From Gluconobacter albidus (lineage in GTDB: Bacteria; Pseudomonadota; Alphaproteobacteria; Acetobacterales; Acetobacteraceae), in contig NZ_BEWL01000007.1 of NCBI RefSeq assembly GCF_002723915.1, positions 62,001-126,000 of the forward strand: a DNA stretch of 64,000 bases, read 5' to 3'. Shown one piece after another: positions 34,821-44,354 of the stretch (its first letter is position 1; each line of letters starts with the position of its first letter). The notes below the pieces were generated by a model, which saw only the letters and a list, made by a program, of their open reading frames with translations, had not been told where the DNA came from and did not search any database. Position numbers and translations under genes: made by a program.

Positions 34821-35900
34821 ATGACGACCGAACGGATTATCCTAGGCTTGGTTCTGGCGGGAATCGCCTATGGATGCGGCATCATCCTGTGGCCGTTCCT
34901 TTCAGCCATCCTGTGGGCGGCAATTCTCGCCTTCACGACATGGCCGATCTATCGCCGTATGCGCCGCCATGTCCGCCCCGTTCTCGCAGCCCTTGCCATG
35001 ATGGCCCTGAGCGCATTGTTCATTCTGGTTCCGATGACGGTGCTGACAAGCGCGGGCATCAACGACATTCCCGGCACGATCTCGGAAATCGACACCCTGA
35101 TCCTGCATGTCACCAGCGCCAATCCGCCTCCGGAGTGGATGAACCGCATTCCCATGGCAGGCCCGCATCTCGTCAATGCCTGGCACCATTTCAGCCATGA
35201 TGTCGGTGCTTTTGCGACTGAAGTCCTGCGTCCTTATGCCGGACAGATCGCGCATCTCACCCTGACGGTCCTCCTGCGGCTCGCAAGCGGCCTCGCTGAA
35301 CTCGTCATGGCGTTGTTCGTCGCCTTCTTCCTGTGGCTGAACGGCGATACGCTCGGCAATACCATTGCGGCCCTGATCGACCGCATCGCGGGTCCGCAGA
35401 CCACGCCAAGGCTCATCAACATCATTGGCCGCACCGTGCGCGGGACGGTCTATGGTATCCTCGGCACGGCGCTGATCCAGGGCGTGCTGACGGGAATCGG
35501 CCTGATGCTGGCAGGAGTGCCGTCTCCCGTTCTGCTGGCGGGCATCACCGCTTTCGTTGCGGTCTTCCCGATCGGCGCACCGCTGGTCTGGGTGCCGGCC
35601 GCCATCTGGCTGGGCATGACGCATCATGTCGGGCACGGACTGTTTCTCGCGATTTATGGCGTTCTCATCATCTCCGGCGCGGACCACATCATCCGTCCGG
35701 CCTTCATTGCGCGTGGCGCCCAGCTTCCCTATCTGCTGACCGTCCTCGGCGTTCTGGGGGGGATCGTGACCTTTGGCGGCGTCGGCATTTTCCTCGGTCC
35801 TGTCCTGCTGGCGGTCGGCTACACCCTGACCAGCGAATTCGCCGCCGGTCCCCATCATCGCGGGCGTAACCCTCTCTACCTGTCGGAGCCTCCGAAATGA
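34821..35900 (+). CDS. AI-2E family transporter (PerM-type membrane protein)
   Basis: 359 residues, with about eight hydrophobic segments: IILGLVLAGIAYGCGIILW, FLSAILWAAILAF, a pair around VLAALAMMALSALFILVP, then VMALFVAFFLWL and several in the C-terminal half. The family signature is GLMLAGVPSPVLLAGITAFVAVFPIGAPLVWVPA and GVGIFLGPVLLAV. Named for a proposed role in autoinducer-2 export, the family more often contains general permeases or sodium/proton antiporters of unclear substrate. The frame is open far upstream; the ATG at 34821 or 34773 fits the family. Its stop overlaps the next gene's ATG (ATGA). Confidence 0.88.
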   Translation: MTTERIILGLVLAGIAYGCGIILWPFLSAILWAAILAFTTWPIYRRMRRHVRPVLAALAMMALSALFILVPMTVLTSAGINDIPGTISEIDTLILHVTSANPPPEWMNRIPMAGPHLVNAWHHFSHDVGAFATEVLRPYAGQIAHLTLTVLLRLASGLAELVMALFVAFFLWLNGDTLGNTIAALIDRIAGPQTTPRLINIIGRTVRGTVYGILGTALIQGVLTGIGLMLAGVPSPVLLAGITAFVAVFPIGAPLVWVPAAIWLGMTHHVGHGLFLAIYGVLIISGADHIIRPAFIARGAQLPYLLTVLGVLGGIVTFGGVGIFLGPVLLAVGYTLTSEFAAGPHHRGRNPLYLSEPPK

Positions 35901-36523
35901 CGGCATTTCCTCAATCCGGAGCCTCTTTCAAAATCCTGAGCTGGAACCTCTATCGCTGGGAAGGCGCCTCGCTTGAGGACGTTCTGACCGTCATCCGTGC
36001 GGAAAATCCGGACATCGTCGTGATGCAGGAGGCGCAGGAGGCCGTGGACGAACTCCCCGAAATTCTCGGCGGCTATTATGACCGCATCCCGCTTCCCGGC
36101 CGTCCGCATGGCACAGCCTGCTGGAGCCGCCTGCCCTTCACGCGTCCGCCGTCATTCTGCCGCCTGCCGCGCGGCCTGCTGGTCAAACGCACGGCACAGC
36201 TTATTGATTTCGGCAGTTTTTCGCTCGCCAACGTCCATCTGTCTCACGGCCAACTGCTCAACCGGCGGCAGCTTCGCAGCATCAGCACCAATATGCGCCA
36301 TCGTGCTGTCATCATGGGCGATTTCAATCTGGTCGGCCCTGTTCTGCTTCCCGGCTTTCTCGATGTCGGTCCGCAGGAAAAAACGCATCGGATGCTGAAC
36401 CATCTTCCCCTGCGGCTGGACCGATGCCTCGTGCGCGGTCTGGCGCGCATGGAGGCACGCGCCCTGCCGCGCTTCGGCTCGGATCACCGCCCCATCTGCG
36501 TCACCCTGAGGCTGGGCGCCTGA
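35897..36523 (+). CDS. Endonuclease/exonuclease/phosphatase-fold protein
   Basis: 208 residues with all the signature blocks of the EEP superfamily: LSWNLYRWEG at the start, the metal-binding glutamate in VVMQEAQEA, the HLSHG block, the catalytic GDFNLVG and the closing SDHRPICV. No signal peptide. Substrates in this fold range from DNA to phospholipids and inositol phosphates. The four-base overlap with the AI-2E permease and the convergent cardiolipin synthase next door make a membrane-lipid role possible but unproven. Confidence 0.85.
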   Translation: MTAFPQSGASFKILSWNLYRWEGASLEDVLTVIRAENPDIVVMQEAQEAVDELPEILGGYYDRIPLPGRPHGTACWSRLPFTRPPSFCRLPRGLLVKRTAQLIDFGSFSLANVHLSHGQLLNRRQLRSISTNMRHRAVIMGDFNLVGPVLLPGFLDVGPQEKTHRMLNHLPLRLDRCLVRGLARMEARALPRFGSDHRPICVTLRLGA

Positions 36524-36529
36524 CATCTC

Positions 36530-37942
36530 TCAGAGGTACGGCAGCAAAAGCCTGACGGCATTATTGCGCATCCGGATCAGGAACGGCTTGCTGTCCAGAT
36601 CATGATGGGTCAGCCGGTTGCGACGATGCGTTTCCATAAATGTGGCCAGTTCTTTGGCTACGTCCCGGTCATAAATTTCCAGATTGATCTCGAAGTTCAG
36701 CCGCAGGGAACGCATGTCGATATTGGCACTTCCAACGAAGCTCCATTCATCATCCACGACCATCAGCTTGGAATGATTGAACGGCGGATCCGCCATCCAG
36801 ACCCGGCACCCTGCATCCAGAAACTGCCGCAGATTGGCGTCCCGCGCATGATCTATCAGGGCGTGATTGCTGCTTTTGGGCACGACAATGTCAATCACCA
36901 CCCCCCGAAGGGCCGCGAGAACAAGTTCTGTCGAGAAGCGGTCATCCGTCAGGAAATAGGGCGTCATCACCCAGATATGGGTCCGCGCCAGTGAGAAAGC
37001 CTGCAACATCCCATATTCGATCTTTTCCAGATCCGTATCCGGTCCTGACGTGACGATCCGCATCGGCACATCACCCACCGGCTGCGGTTCAGGCAGATAA
37101 CGCTCGCCCTGAAGTTCTTCGCCCGTCGTGAACGACCAGTCCCACGCGAACGCGACTGCAAGCTGATGCACGATCGGCCCTTGCAGACGGAAATGCGTAT
37201 CCGCCACCGGCAGTTTCGTCCGCAGGCGGAGCATGTTCTCCTCGCCGATGTTCAGGCCGCCCATGAAGCCAATAGTGCCGTCCACTACGAGAATCTTGCG
37301 ATGGTTGCGCAGGTTGATGAACGGCATGCGCCACGGCCAGACCGAGTGCATAAAGCGCGCGCAGGCCACACCCTCACGTCGCAGGCGACGTTCGATGCCG
37401 CAGCGGAAATATCCGCTCCCGATCCCGTCCACCAGAACACGGACCTCCACGCCCCGCCGTTTGGCCGCCACCAGCGCCTCTACGAAACGCTGGCCGACCT
37501 TATCGTCACGGAAAATATAGGAGCACAGAATGATCGACGTCTTCGCCTGCCCGATCGCCTCCAGCATCACGGGATAGGCATTGTCTCCGTCATGCAGGCA
37601 GGTGATGGAGTTGCCCCGCATCAGGGGCCGCTCCGTCAGACGGCCCAGCATTTTTGAAAGTGGCGCCAGAGTGCCGTCCACGATCTGCCGGTACTGCGCC
37701 AGCGGGTCGCGCCCCTCCCACAAATGACGGTCCACCATTTTCTGCGCCCGGCGCCGGACGCGATTGATGCCGAACATCAAATACAGAACCGTACCCAAAA
37801 ACGGCGCAATCCAGCAGATACCGATCCATCCCGTGCAGGACGCCGTGTTCCGCTTGTGAACGAGGGCATGAACCGTCACGAAAAGAGGAAGAACCCAGCG
37901 CAGGATCTGCACGAGAAGATGGAAAACGGTCCAGTGCAGCAT
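36530..37942 (-). CDS. cls: Cardiolipin synthase
   Basis: 470 residues from the ATG at 37942, which has AGGGA five bases upstream; a longer start at 37987 is less well supported. Joins two phosphatidylglycerols to cardiolipin and glycerol. Two N-terminal membrane helices (about 1-30 and 40-60) precede two phospholipase D HKD motifs: NHRKILVVDGTIGFMGG and NHSKLMVVDDEWSFVGSANID. The ends of this gene and the EEP-fold gene are convergent, 6 bases apart. Confidence 0.92.
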   Translation of the reverse strand: MLHWTVFHLLVQILRWVLPLFVTVHALVHKRNTASCTGWIGICWIAPFLGTVLYLMFGINRVRRRAQKMVDRHLWEGRDPLAQYRQIVDGTLAPLSKMLGRLTERPLMRGNSITCLHDGDNAYPVMLEAIGQAKTSIILCSYIFRDDKVGQRFVEALVAAKRRGVEVRVLVDGIGSGYFRCGIERRLRREGVACARFMHSVWPWRMPFINLRNHRKILVVDGTIGFMGGLNIGEENMLRLRTKLPVADTHFRLQGPIVHQLAVAFAWDWSFTTGEELQGERYLPEPQPVGDVPMRIVTSGPDTDLEKIEYGMLQAFSLARTHIWVMTPYFLTDDRFSTELVLAALRGVVIDIVVPKSSNHALIDHARDANLRQFLDAGCRVWMADPPFNHSKLMVVDDEWSFVGSANIDMRSLRLNFEINLEIYDRDVAKELATFMETHRRNRLTHHDLDSKPFLIRMRNNAVRLLLPYL

Positions 37943-38073
37943 AAATTTCCCTGTTATGGACGATCCGCGCGGATCATCTTTCGCCATCCTTTCGCAAAGA
38001 TCGTGGATGCGCCATCCCCTCTCCTTGCGATAGGATCATCTTTCAGCCCGTCATCTGAAAAGGAGAGCGTCCC

Positions 38074-38796
38074 ATGCAGCACCGCCCACAGCTCTTCTAC
38101 ACGACGGCGCCGGCTCCGTGCCCCTACCTGCCCGACCGGACAGAGCGCAAGGTTCTGACCGAACTGGCTGGCCCCGATGCCGTTGCCTTACATAACCGCT
38201 TGTCACAGGCCGGGTTCCGCCGCAGCCATGCCATCGCCTATGCGCCCGTCTGTGTAGGCTGCCGCGCCTGCACGCCCATGCGCATTCCGGCTGCCACGTT
38301 CGCCCCGACCCGGACCCAGAAAAAAATCAGCAGTCGCCATACTGATCTTATCGTCAACATGGTGCCTCCGGTTCCCACGGACGAACAGTTCCGCTTGTTT
38401 GAAATATATCAGGCTGTCCGCCATCCCGATGGCGACATGGCCCATATGTGCTGGCGCGATTATGTGGAACTCATCGCCAACACGCCGGTCGAGACGTTTC
38501 TGGCCGAATTCCGTCGCCCCGATGGAACGCTTGTCTGCGTCAGCCTGATTGACCGTCTATCGGATGGGCTGTCCGCCGTCTATACGTTCTATGATGTCAA
38601 CGATTTGACGGCATCTTGGGGGACGTTTTCGATCCTATGGCTGATCGAACAGACTGCCCGGATGGGGCTGGAGCACCTATATCTGGGCTATTACGTCCCC
38701 GGAAGCCCAAAGATGGCGTATAAAGCCGCCTTCGGGCCCGCCGAAGTTTTTCGGGATGGGCACTGGAGCCTGCTGGCCGGGACACTCCCGACCTAA
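38074..38796 (+). CDS. bpt: Aspartate/glutamate leucyltransferase (arginyltransferase family)
   Basis: 240 residues. Transfers leucine from leucyl-tRNA to proteins with N-terminal Asp or Glu, making them substrates for ClpS-ClpAP (N-degron pathway). Conserved blocks are PCPYLPDRTERK near the N-terminus, AYAPVCVGCRACTPMRIP with its cysteine cluster, SAVYTFYDV and LYLGYYVPGSPKMAYKAAFGP. Bpt and Ate differ mainly in amino-acid specificity, and the Bpt name follows alphaproteobacterial practice. Monocistronic, divergent from cls; ends 6 bases from parC. Confidence 0.92.
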   Translation: MQHRPQLFYTTAPAPCPYLPDRTERKVLTELAGPDAVALHNRLSQAGFRRSHAIAYAPVCVGCRACTPMRIPAATFAPTRTQKKISSRHTDLIVNMVPPVPTDEQFRLFEIYQAVRHPDGDMAHMCWRDYVELIANTPVETFLAEFRRPDGTLVCVSLIDRLSDGLSAVYTFYDVNDLTASWGTFSILWLIEQTARMGLEHLYLGYYVPGSPKMAYKAAFGPAEVFRDGHWSLLAGTLPT

Positions 38797-38802
38797 CTGC
38801 CC

Positions 38803-41010
38803 TTAGCCCTTACGCAGCATCCATTGCGGGGCCGCGCGGCCCACGGCTCCCCGGCGACCTTCCAGTGGGGTCAGATCGGCTGTTGCACGAACACGCTGCC
38901 CTTCCTGCCACAACAGCCCCTCGGACAGGGTCAGGGTCCGCATGTCACGCAATGTGCTGTCCCCGAGCTTCTGGAATGCGACACCACCTCCACGGGTCAT
39001 TTCCGGCACCTGTTCCAGCGGGAAAATCAGTGCCCGCTTGTTCTGCCCCAGCGTCAGGACATGCGTGCCGCTCACCGAAATACAGGCAAACACCTCATCC
39101 CCGTCCTTGACGTTGAAAACCTGCTTGCCCGTCCGCTTTTCCGCCACAAGACCAGCTTCGGACACGATCATCCCGCGTCCCGATGCAGAGGCGATCAGGC
39201 GACGTCCCTCGTCTGAAACCGGGAAAAGGGTCACAACCCGGTCTTCCTGCGGCACCTCTACGACGGTCCGGAACGGCTGCCCGAACCCTCGTCCACGCGG
39301 CAGGTCAGCCGCCTTGATGGTATAGGCCTTGCCACTGCTGGAGATCAGGCACAGCCGGTCCGTGCTCTGGCATTCCACCGACAGCCAGCCTTCATCGCCT
39401 TCCTTGAAGCGATGTCCCTGCGGATCAAGCCCATGGCCCTTCATCGCCCGGATCCACCCTTCGCGAGACAGCAGAACCGTGAGCGGTTCACGGTCGATTT
39501 CCAATGCTGCGGAAATATCAATGGGTTCCGGTGCCGCCGCAATCAGCGTCCGCCGGTCCCCAAGCGGGCCGGAGCCGAACTTCTTGATGGTGCCATCCAG
39601 ATCCTTACAGATCCGCGTCCAACGCCGACGCTCCGAACCCAGCAGCGTTTCAAGCGCCTTCTGCTCGTCAGCAAGCTTGTCCCGCTCACGCCGGATTTCC
39701 ATTTCCTCCAGCCGACGCAGAGAGCGCAGGCGCATGTTCAGCACGGCTTCAGCCTGAATATCCGTCAGGCTGAACGTCTCCATCAAGCTGACCTTGGGCT
39801 CGTCTTCCTCGCGGATAATGCGGATGACCTCATCAAGGTTCAGATAAACCGCAAGGAAACCTTCAAGGATTTCCAGCCGTCGCAGCACCGCCGCCAGACG
39901 ATGGTTCGACCGCCGCACCAGCACTTCGTGCACATGGTCCAGCCACGCCCGCAGAACCTCTTTCAGAGACAACACACCCGGAACGCGATCACCGCCCAAA
40001 ACATTCATGTTCAGACTGAAACGGTTCTCAAGCGCCGTATTGCGGAACAGCGTCTCCATCAGGACTTCGGGCTCGACACCCTTGGTCTTGGGTTCCAGCA
40101 CGAGGCGGATATCGGTCGTGCTCTCGTCCCGCACATCGCCCAGAAGCGGCAGTTTACGCTGTTCCATCAGGTCCGCGATCTGTTCGATCAGGCGCGATTT
40201 CTGCACCTGATACGGGATCTCGGTAACAATAATCATCCAGGTGCCGAAACGTCCCTGTTCGACTTCCCAGCGCGCGCGGGTCCGGAAACTGCCGCGTCCT
40301 GTTTCATAAGAGCGGATAATGGAGTCGCGCTCTTCGACCAGAATGCCACCGGTGGGGAAATCCGGCCCCGGCATCAGATCCACCAGCTCGGCGATCGTCA
40401 CATCCGGCTTTTCGATCAGAAGCTTCGCGGCCCGGCAGATTTCAGCGGCATTATGGGGCGGAATGCTCGTGGCCATACCAACGGCAATGCCTGCGGCACC
40501 ATTAGCCAGCAGATTCGGGAACGTCCCCGGCAGCACGATCGGTTCATGATCTTCGTTGTCGTATGTCGCGCGGAAATCGACCGCATCGTCCTGAATGCCG
40601 TCCAGCAGCGCCTGTGCGACTTCCGTCAGGCGGCTTTCCGTGTATCGCATGGCTGCCGCGCCATCACCGTCGATGGAGCCGAAATTACCCTGACCCTCGA
40701 CCAGCGGGTATCGGACCGCAAAATCCTGCGCCAGACGCACCAGCGCCTCGTATACGGACGCATCGCCATGCGGATGGAATTTACCAATCACGTCACCGAC
40801 GACACGTGCACACTTTTTAAACCCTGATGTGGGATCAAGGCGTAACTGCTGCATCGCATAAAGGAGGCGGCGGTGGACCGGCTTCAGGCCATCACGCACG
40901 TCCGGAAGGGAACGCGACATGATTGTCGACATCGCATACGCAATATATCGCTCGCTCAGAGCCTCAGCGAGCTTGGTATCCTCGATATGACCCGCCAGAT
41001 CCGTTCCCAT
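38803..41010 (-). CDS. parC: DNA topoisomerase IV subunit A
   Basis: 735 residues from the ATG at 41010 (GAGGGGAG just upstream; a frame open to 41049 is not needed). Decatenates chromosomes with ParE. The breakage-reunion domain has [34 protein letters not shown] and the catalytic tyrosine in [10 protein letters not shown]. The C-terminal domain is short and ParC-like, without the GyrA box. The residue equivalent to E. coli ParC Ser80 is alanine (A84), while Glu84 is kept (E88). The 5' end overlaps the start of a divergent lipoprotein gene by 24 bases. Confidence 0.95.
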   Translation of the reverse strand: MGTDLAGHIEDTKLAEALSERYIAYAMSTIMSRSLPDVRDGLKPVHRRLLYAMQQLRLDPTSGFKKCARVVGDVIGKFHPHGDASVYEALVRLAQDFAVRYPLVEGQGNFGSIDGDGAAAMRYTESRLTEVAQALLDGIQDDAVDFRATYDNEDHEPIVLPGTFPNLLANGAAGIAVGMATSIPPHNAAEICRAAKLLIEKPDVTIAELVDLMPGPDFPTGGILVEERDSIIRSYETGRGSFRTRARWEVEQGRFGTWMIIVTEIPYQVQKSRLIEQIADLMEQRKLPLLGDVRDESTTDIRLVLEPKTKGVEPEVLMETLFRNTALENRFSLNMNVLGGDRVPGVLSLKEVLRAWLDHVHEVLVRRSNHRLAAVLRRLEILEGFLAVYLNLDEVIRIIREEDEPKVSLMETFSLTDIQAEAVLNMRLRSLRRLEEMEIRRERDKLADEQKALETLLGSERRRWTRICKDLDGTIKKFGSGPLGDRRTLIAAAPEPIDISAALEIDREPLTVLLSREGWIRAMKGHGLDPQGHRFKEGDEGWLSVECQSTDRLCLISSSGKAYTIKAADLPRGRGFGQPFRTVVEVPQEDRVVTLFPVSDEGRRLIASASGRGMIVSEAGLVAEKRTGKQVFNVKDGDEVFACISVSGTHVLTLGQNKRALIFPLEQVPEMTRGGGVAFQKLGDSTLRDMRTLTLSEGLLWQEGQRVRATADLTPLEGRRGAVGRAAPQWMLRKG

Positions 41011-41463
41011 GCTTCTCCCCTCTTTCGTGCAGGACTTAGACACTGGCATGCTCTTCTGTCCAGCGCTCTCCTCATCGGTATGGCCGCCTGCTCACCATAC
41101 CGTCCGATCCAGAAAGCCGAGATGTCTCTCGCACTGGCAGGGTTTACGGCGCACCCGGCCGACACGACGGCACGCTGGGCGATGATGAACCTCCTGCCCC
41201 CCGACACGCTGGCCTATCGCATGCAGAACGGACAGCCGGTCCTGCTCTACGCCGACCCCATCGCGTGTGGTTGCGTCTATATGGGCGACAAAAGCGCCTA
41301 TGCTGCCTACAGAGCCAGCCATCCGGTCGACCTTGCGCAGGAACAGCGCATGACAGCCGAGATTAATCAACATCCTGGCTGGGACTGGTCCGTCTGGGCG
41401 AGTACGGCCGACGTGGATGTCGTCAGCGGCCTGCGTCCCGGCCCCAGCCACGTTTCCTACTGA
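40987..41463 (+). CDS. Small lipoprotein of unknown function
   Basis: 158 residues if the ATG at 40987 is used; the start has no good Shine-Dalgarno and the open frame reaches back to 40873 in antisense parC. A hydrophobic segment ALLSSALLIGMAAC ends in a lipobox (cysteine about residue 35, Ser at +2, so outer membrane predicted). The mature part contains ADPIACGCVYMGDKSAYAAYR with a C-G-C pair and a Trp-rich GWDWSVWAS. I recognise no family. It overlaps the parC 5' end, and its own 3' end overlaps recO by 7 bases. Confidence 0.7.
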   Translation: MTRQIRSHASPLFRAGLRHWHALLSSALLIGMAACSPYRPIQKAEMSLALAGFTAHPADTTARWAMMNLLPPDTLAYRMQNGQPVLLYADPIACGCVYMGDKSAYAAYRASHPVDLAQEQRMTAEINQHPGWDWSVWASTADVDVVSGLRPGPSHVSY

Positions 41464-42221
41464 GCCGGGTCCGCGGCATTATCCGGACCAATCTGAAGCC
41501 GCTGCACATAATCGACCAGCCTCTCCCGCGCTGCCGGCAGGGGCTGATGCCGCACACCGAAGACCCAGCGCGACAGGAAATGCCCTGTCAGCGCAAGACC
41601 GTTTTTCCAGTCTTCAGGCGTCCCGTCATCGGCCTCATCCATCATCAACGCCGGCAACGACAACAAACGGTCCCGCCACTCTCCTGCGGCATTCCGACTT
41701 ACGGCGTGACCAGAGCGTGGCGACACGTACACCAGATCGTCCGCCGAACCTGTCACCGCACAGTCCGAAAGATCCAGTCCATAACCGAGCCCGGTCAGAA
41801 GCTGGCTTTCCCAGCGCAGATAGGCGCCCATTGGGGCCGGTTCCGGGGCTACACTGATCAGCGTCAGAAGCCGCACCAGCCGCATGAACAGTTCCGGATG
41901 CGCCTCGCCCTGTGGCAAGGCTCCGTCCACCAGGGCGCACGCACTGCTCACCATCTCAAGCTGTAGCGGTGCATCCAGAATACGCCCTGCCACACATTGC
42001 ACAGGCTCGGCTGTTAATGTGCCGAGCTGATCCGCCAGCCGCGCCCGCCAACGCGCCATAACCAGATTGCCCGTCTGCCACAGGGATGCCTGCCGACGCG
42101 AAGCACCGCCCCTCACCATTCCATGCGAGACGCCCTGCTCCTCGCTGAACAGATGGACCAGTGCACTGCCCTCGCCATAAGGCCGGACCGACAGAACCAG
42201 CGCCGCCGCTTCCCATTCCAT
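41457..42221 (-). CDS. recO: DNA repair protein RecO
   Basis: 254 residues from the ATG at 42221, preceded by GGAAGGA. RecO works with RecF and RecR to load RecA on SSB-coated gaps. The N-terminal OB fold has EAAALVLSVRPYGEGSALVHLFSEEQG, the alphaproteobacterial start. The helical C-terminal part includes LRWESQLLTGLGYGLDLSDCAVTG. Most zinc-finger cysteines of longer homologs are absent, as is common in this class. It lies downstream of tsf, beyond a terminator. Confidence 0.92.
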   Translation of the reverse strand: MEWEAAALVLSVRPYGEGSALVHLFSEEQGVSHGMVRGGASRRQASLWQTGNLVMARWRARLADQLGTLTAEPVQCVAGRILDAPLQLEMVSSACALVDGALPQGEAHPELFMRLVRLLTLISVAPEPAPMGAYLRWESQLLTGLGYGLDLSDCAVTGSADDLVYVSPRSGHAVSRNAAGEWRDRLLSLPALMMDEADDGTPEDWKNGLALTGHFLSRWVFGVRHQPLPAARERLVDYVQRLQIGPDNAADPAQ

Positions 42222-42249
42222 CCCTGATCCTTCCAAAACGGCCAAAAAC

Positions 42250-42286
42250 GAAAAAAGCCCCCGTACGCCAAAGCGCACAGGGGCCT
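42250..42286 (-). terminator. Terminator of the rpsB-tsf transcript
   Basis: GCCCC (42257-42261) pairs with GGGGC (42280-42284), extended inside by GCG/CGC pairs. Six A (42251-42256) give a T run on the minus strand. It lies 65 bases beyond the tsf stop and before recO. Confidence 0.75.
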
Positions 42287-42350
42287 TTCTACAGACTTTC
42301 ACCTCCAACCTGAACCAGACAGACCCGGCTCAGGACAGAAACGGAAAACC

Positions 42351-43259
42351 TTACTTGGTGCCAGCGGCAGCAGCGACTTCGGCAGCGAAATCGTTTTCTT
42401 CCTTCTCGATGCCTTCACCGAGCTGGAAGCGCTCGAAACCGGCCAGCTTTGCGCCAGCCTTTTCGACGACCTTGGACACGCGGCTCTCGCCGTCCAGCAC
42501 CCACACCTGCTCCAGAAGAACGACTTCTTCATAGAACTTGCGGATACGGCCTTCGACCATCTTCTCGATGATGGCTTCCGGCTTGCCGGACTCACGGGCC
42601 TGCTCGATCAGAACAGCGCGCTCGCGCTCCAGGGACTCCGGATCGACGCTGGCAACGTTCAGGGCAGCCGGACGGGTTGCCGCAACATGCATGCCGATCT
42701 GGCGACCCAGCGTCAGCAGCGCATCGGACTCGGACGGAGCTTCCAGAGCGGCGAGAACGCCGATCTTGCCAATGCCCGGGCGCAGTGCGCTGTGGACATA
42801 GCTGGCAACAACGCCGGACTCGACCGACAGGACCTTGGCCCGACGGATGGCCATGTTCTCGCCGATCGTGGCGATCAGGTGTGTCAGTTCGTCAGCAACC
42901 GTACGGCCGGACGGAACCTTTGCAGCCTTGATGGTGTCCAGATCGTCACCGACTTCGAGCGCAACATGAGCAACCTGCTCGACGAATGCCTGGAAGGCTT
43001 CGTTACGGCCAACAAAGTCCGTCTCGGCGTTGACTTCGACCATGGCGGCGCGGTTCTTGGCGGACACAACGCCAACCAGACCTTCAGCCGTCGTGCGACC
43101 GGACTTCTTTGCAGCCTGGGACAGACCCTTCGTGCGCAGCCAGTCGATGGCGGCGTCCATGTCGCCGGCAGCTTCCGTCAGGGCCTTCTTGCAATCCATC
43201 ATGCCTGCGCCAGTGGCTTCGCGCAGTTCGCGAACCAGGGCTGCTGTGATTTCTGCCAT
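42351..43259 (-). CDS. tsf: Elongation factor Ts
   Basis: 302 residues. Guanine-nucleotide exchange factor for EF-Tu. The N-terminal UBA-like domain has [19 protein letters not shown]. The core has [19 protein letters not shown] (usually TDFVARN) and [13 protein letters not shown]. The family tail [16 protein letters not shown] is present. It follows rpsB, separated by 101 bases that contain a terminator-like hairpin. Confidence 0.97.
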   Translation of the reverse strand: MAEITAALVRELREATGAGMMDCKKALTEAAGDMDAAIDWLRTKGLSQAAKKSGRTTAEGLVGVVSAKNRAAMVEVNAETDFVGRNEAFQAFVEQVAHVALEVGDDLDTIKAAKVPSGRTVADELTHLIATIGENMAIRRAKVLSVESGVVASYVHSALRPGIGKIGVLAALEAPSESDALLTLGRQIGMHVAATRPAALNVASVDPESLERERAVLIEQARESGKPEAIIEKMVEGRIRKFYEEVVLLEQVWVLDGESRVSKVVEKAGAKLAGFERFQLGEGIEKEENDFAAEVAAAAGTK

Positions 43260-43273
43260 TTATCTCATCCCTC

Positions 43274-43314
43274 AAAAAAGATCATGCGGCCGGACGAACT
43301 CGCCCGGCCGCATG
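43274..43314 (-). terminator. Terminator/attenuator hairpin between rpsB and tsf
   Basis: A perfect 11-bp stem, CATGCGGCCGG (43283-43293) with CCGGCCGCATG (43304-43314), is followed on the minus strand by ATC and six T. It has the form of an intrinsic terminator inside the rpsB-tsf operon, 14 bases before the tsf ATG region, and probably reduces tsf mRNA relative to rpsB. Confidence 0.8.
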
Positions 43315-43360
43315 CCATGTTTCAGTTGCCGTTTTCCATGACCGGACCCCGGCAGTCTGT

Positions 43361-44158
43361 TCAGCCTGCGGAAGCGGGAGCTTCTGCGCCTTCAGCAGCG
43401 GCGGCTTCCAGAACAGCCGTCTCAGCCGGCAGTTCCTCGGCAGCACCGATGTCCTGACCTGAAGCAGCCATCTCGGCGGAAATGCCGTCGAGAACCGCGC
43501 CGGAAACCAGATCGCAATACAGGGTGATGGCGCGGATGGCGTCATCGTTACCCGGGATTGGATAGGTCACGCCGGCAGGGTTGGAGTTGCTGTCCAGAAC
43601 GCCGATGACCGGAATGCCAAGCTTCGTAGCTTCTTCAATCGCCAGCTTTTCCTTGTTCGTGTCGATCACGAACAGCAGGTCAGGCAGGCCGCCCATTTCC
43701 TTGATGCCACCGAGGGAACGCTCGAGCTTCTCGCGGTCACGCGTGATGTCGAGAACTTCCTTCTTCGTCAGACCAGCCGTGCCACCGGAGAGCATTTCGT
43801 CGATCTGGCGCAGACGCTTGATGGAACCCGTGATGGTCTTCCAGTTGGTCAACATACCGCCGAGCCAGCGATGATTGACATAGTACTGGCCGCAACGCTG
43901 TGCAGCTTCAGCAACATGGTCAGCCGCAGCGCGCTTGGTGCCAACGAACAGGACGCGACCGCCATTTGCAACGGTGTCACGAACAACCTTCAGGGCGCGG
44001 TCCAGCATCGGGACCGTCTGCTGCAGGTCAATGATATGAACCTGGTTGCGCACACCGAACAGGTACGGCGCCATGGCCGGGTTCCAGCGACGGGTGTGGT
44101 GACCGAAATGAACGCCGGCTTCGAGCAGCTGGCGCATGGTGAAATCAGGCATTGCCAT
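43361..44158 (-). CDS. rpsB: Small ribosomal subunit protein uS2
   Basis: 265 residues. Typical S2: [33 protein letters not shown] at the N-terminus, [31 protein letters not shown] and [18 protein letters not shown]. The C-terminus carries an alanine/glutamate-rich tail of about 35 residues, a usual alphaproteobacterial extension. It heads the rpsB-tsf operon; the 196-base upstream gap to dnaE should hold its promoter. Confidence 0.97.
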   Translation of the reverse strand: MAMPDFTMRQLLEAGVHFGHHTRRWNPAMAPYLFGVRNQVHIIDLQQTVPMLDRALKVVRDTVANGGRVLFVGTKRAAADHVAEAAQRCGQYYVNHRWLGGMLTNWKTITGSIKRLRQIDEMLSGGTAGLTKKEVLDITRDREKLERSLGGIKEMGGLPDLLFVIDTNKEKLAIEEATKLGIPVIGVLDSNSNPAGVTYPIPGNDDAIRAITLYCDLVSGAVLDGISAEMAASGQDIGAAEELPAETAVLEAAAAEGAEAPASAG

Positions 44159-44298
44159 GATTCAGAATTCCTTGCGTCTGGTTGAACCTCCGCATGGCAA
44201 CGTCCTTAAAATCAGGACACCAGAAAACCCGAGAGCCATGCGTGCGGATTGTTCCCATCGAGAGATCCCGATGAAGAACGGTCGCGATATGACGGAAA

Positions 44299-44330
44299 AT
44301 CCTTGCGGACGCAAGGTCTGTCCGCAGGAT
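44299..44330 (-). terminator. Hairpin after dnaE
   Basis: A stem formed by ATCCTTGCGGAC (44299-44310) with GTCCGCAGGAT (44320-44330), one bulged base, is followed on the minus strand by a short TTTT. It lies 25 bases beyond the dnaE stop and upstream of rpsB. It may end dnaE transcripts or belong to the rpsB leader. Confidence 0.5.
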
Positions 44331-44354
44331 TTCACACAGTATCCGCACACGGGA

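Noticed and set aside
39412-40827. 471-codon open frame antisense to parC
   Set aside because: Shadow of conserved ParC; no motif recognised.
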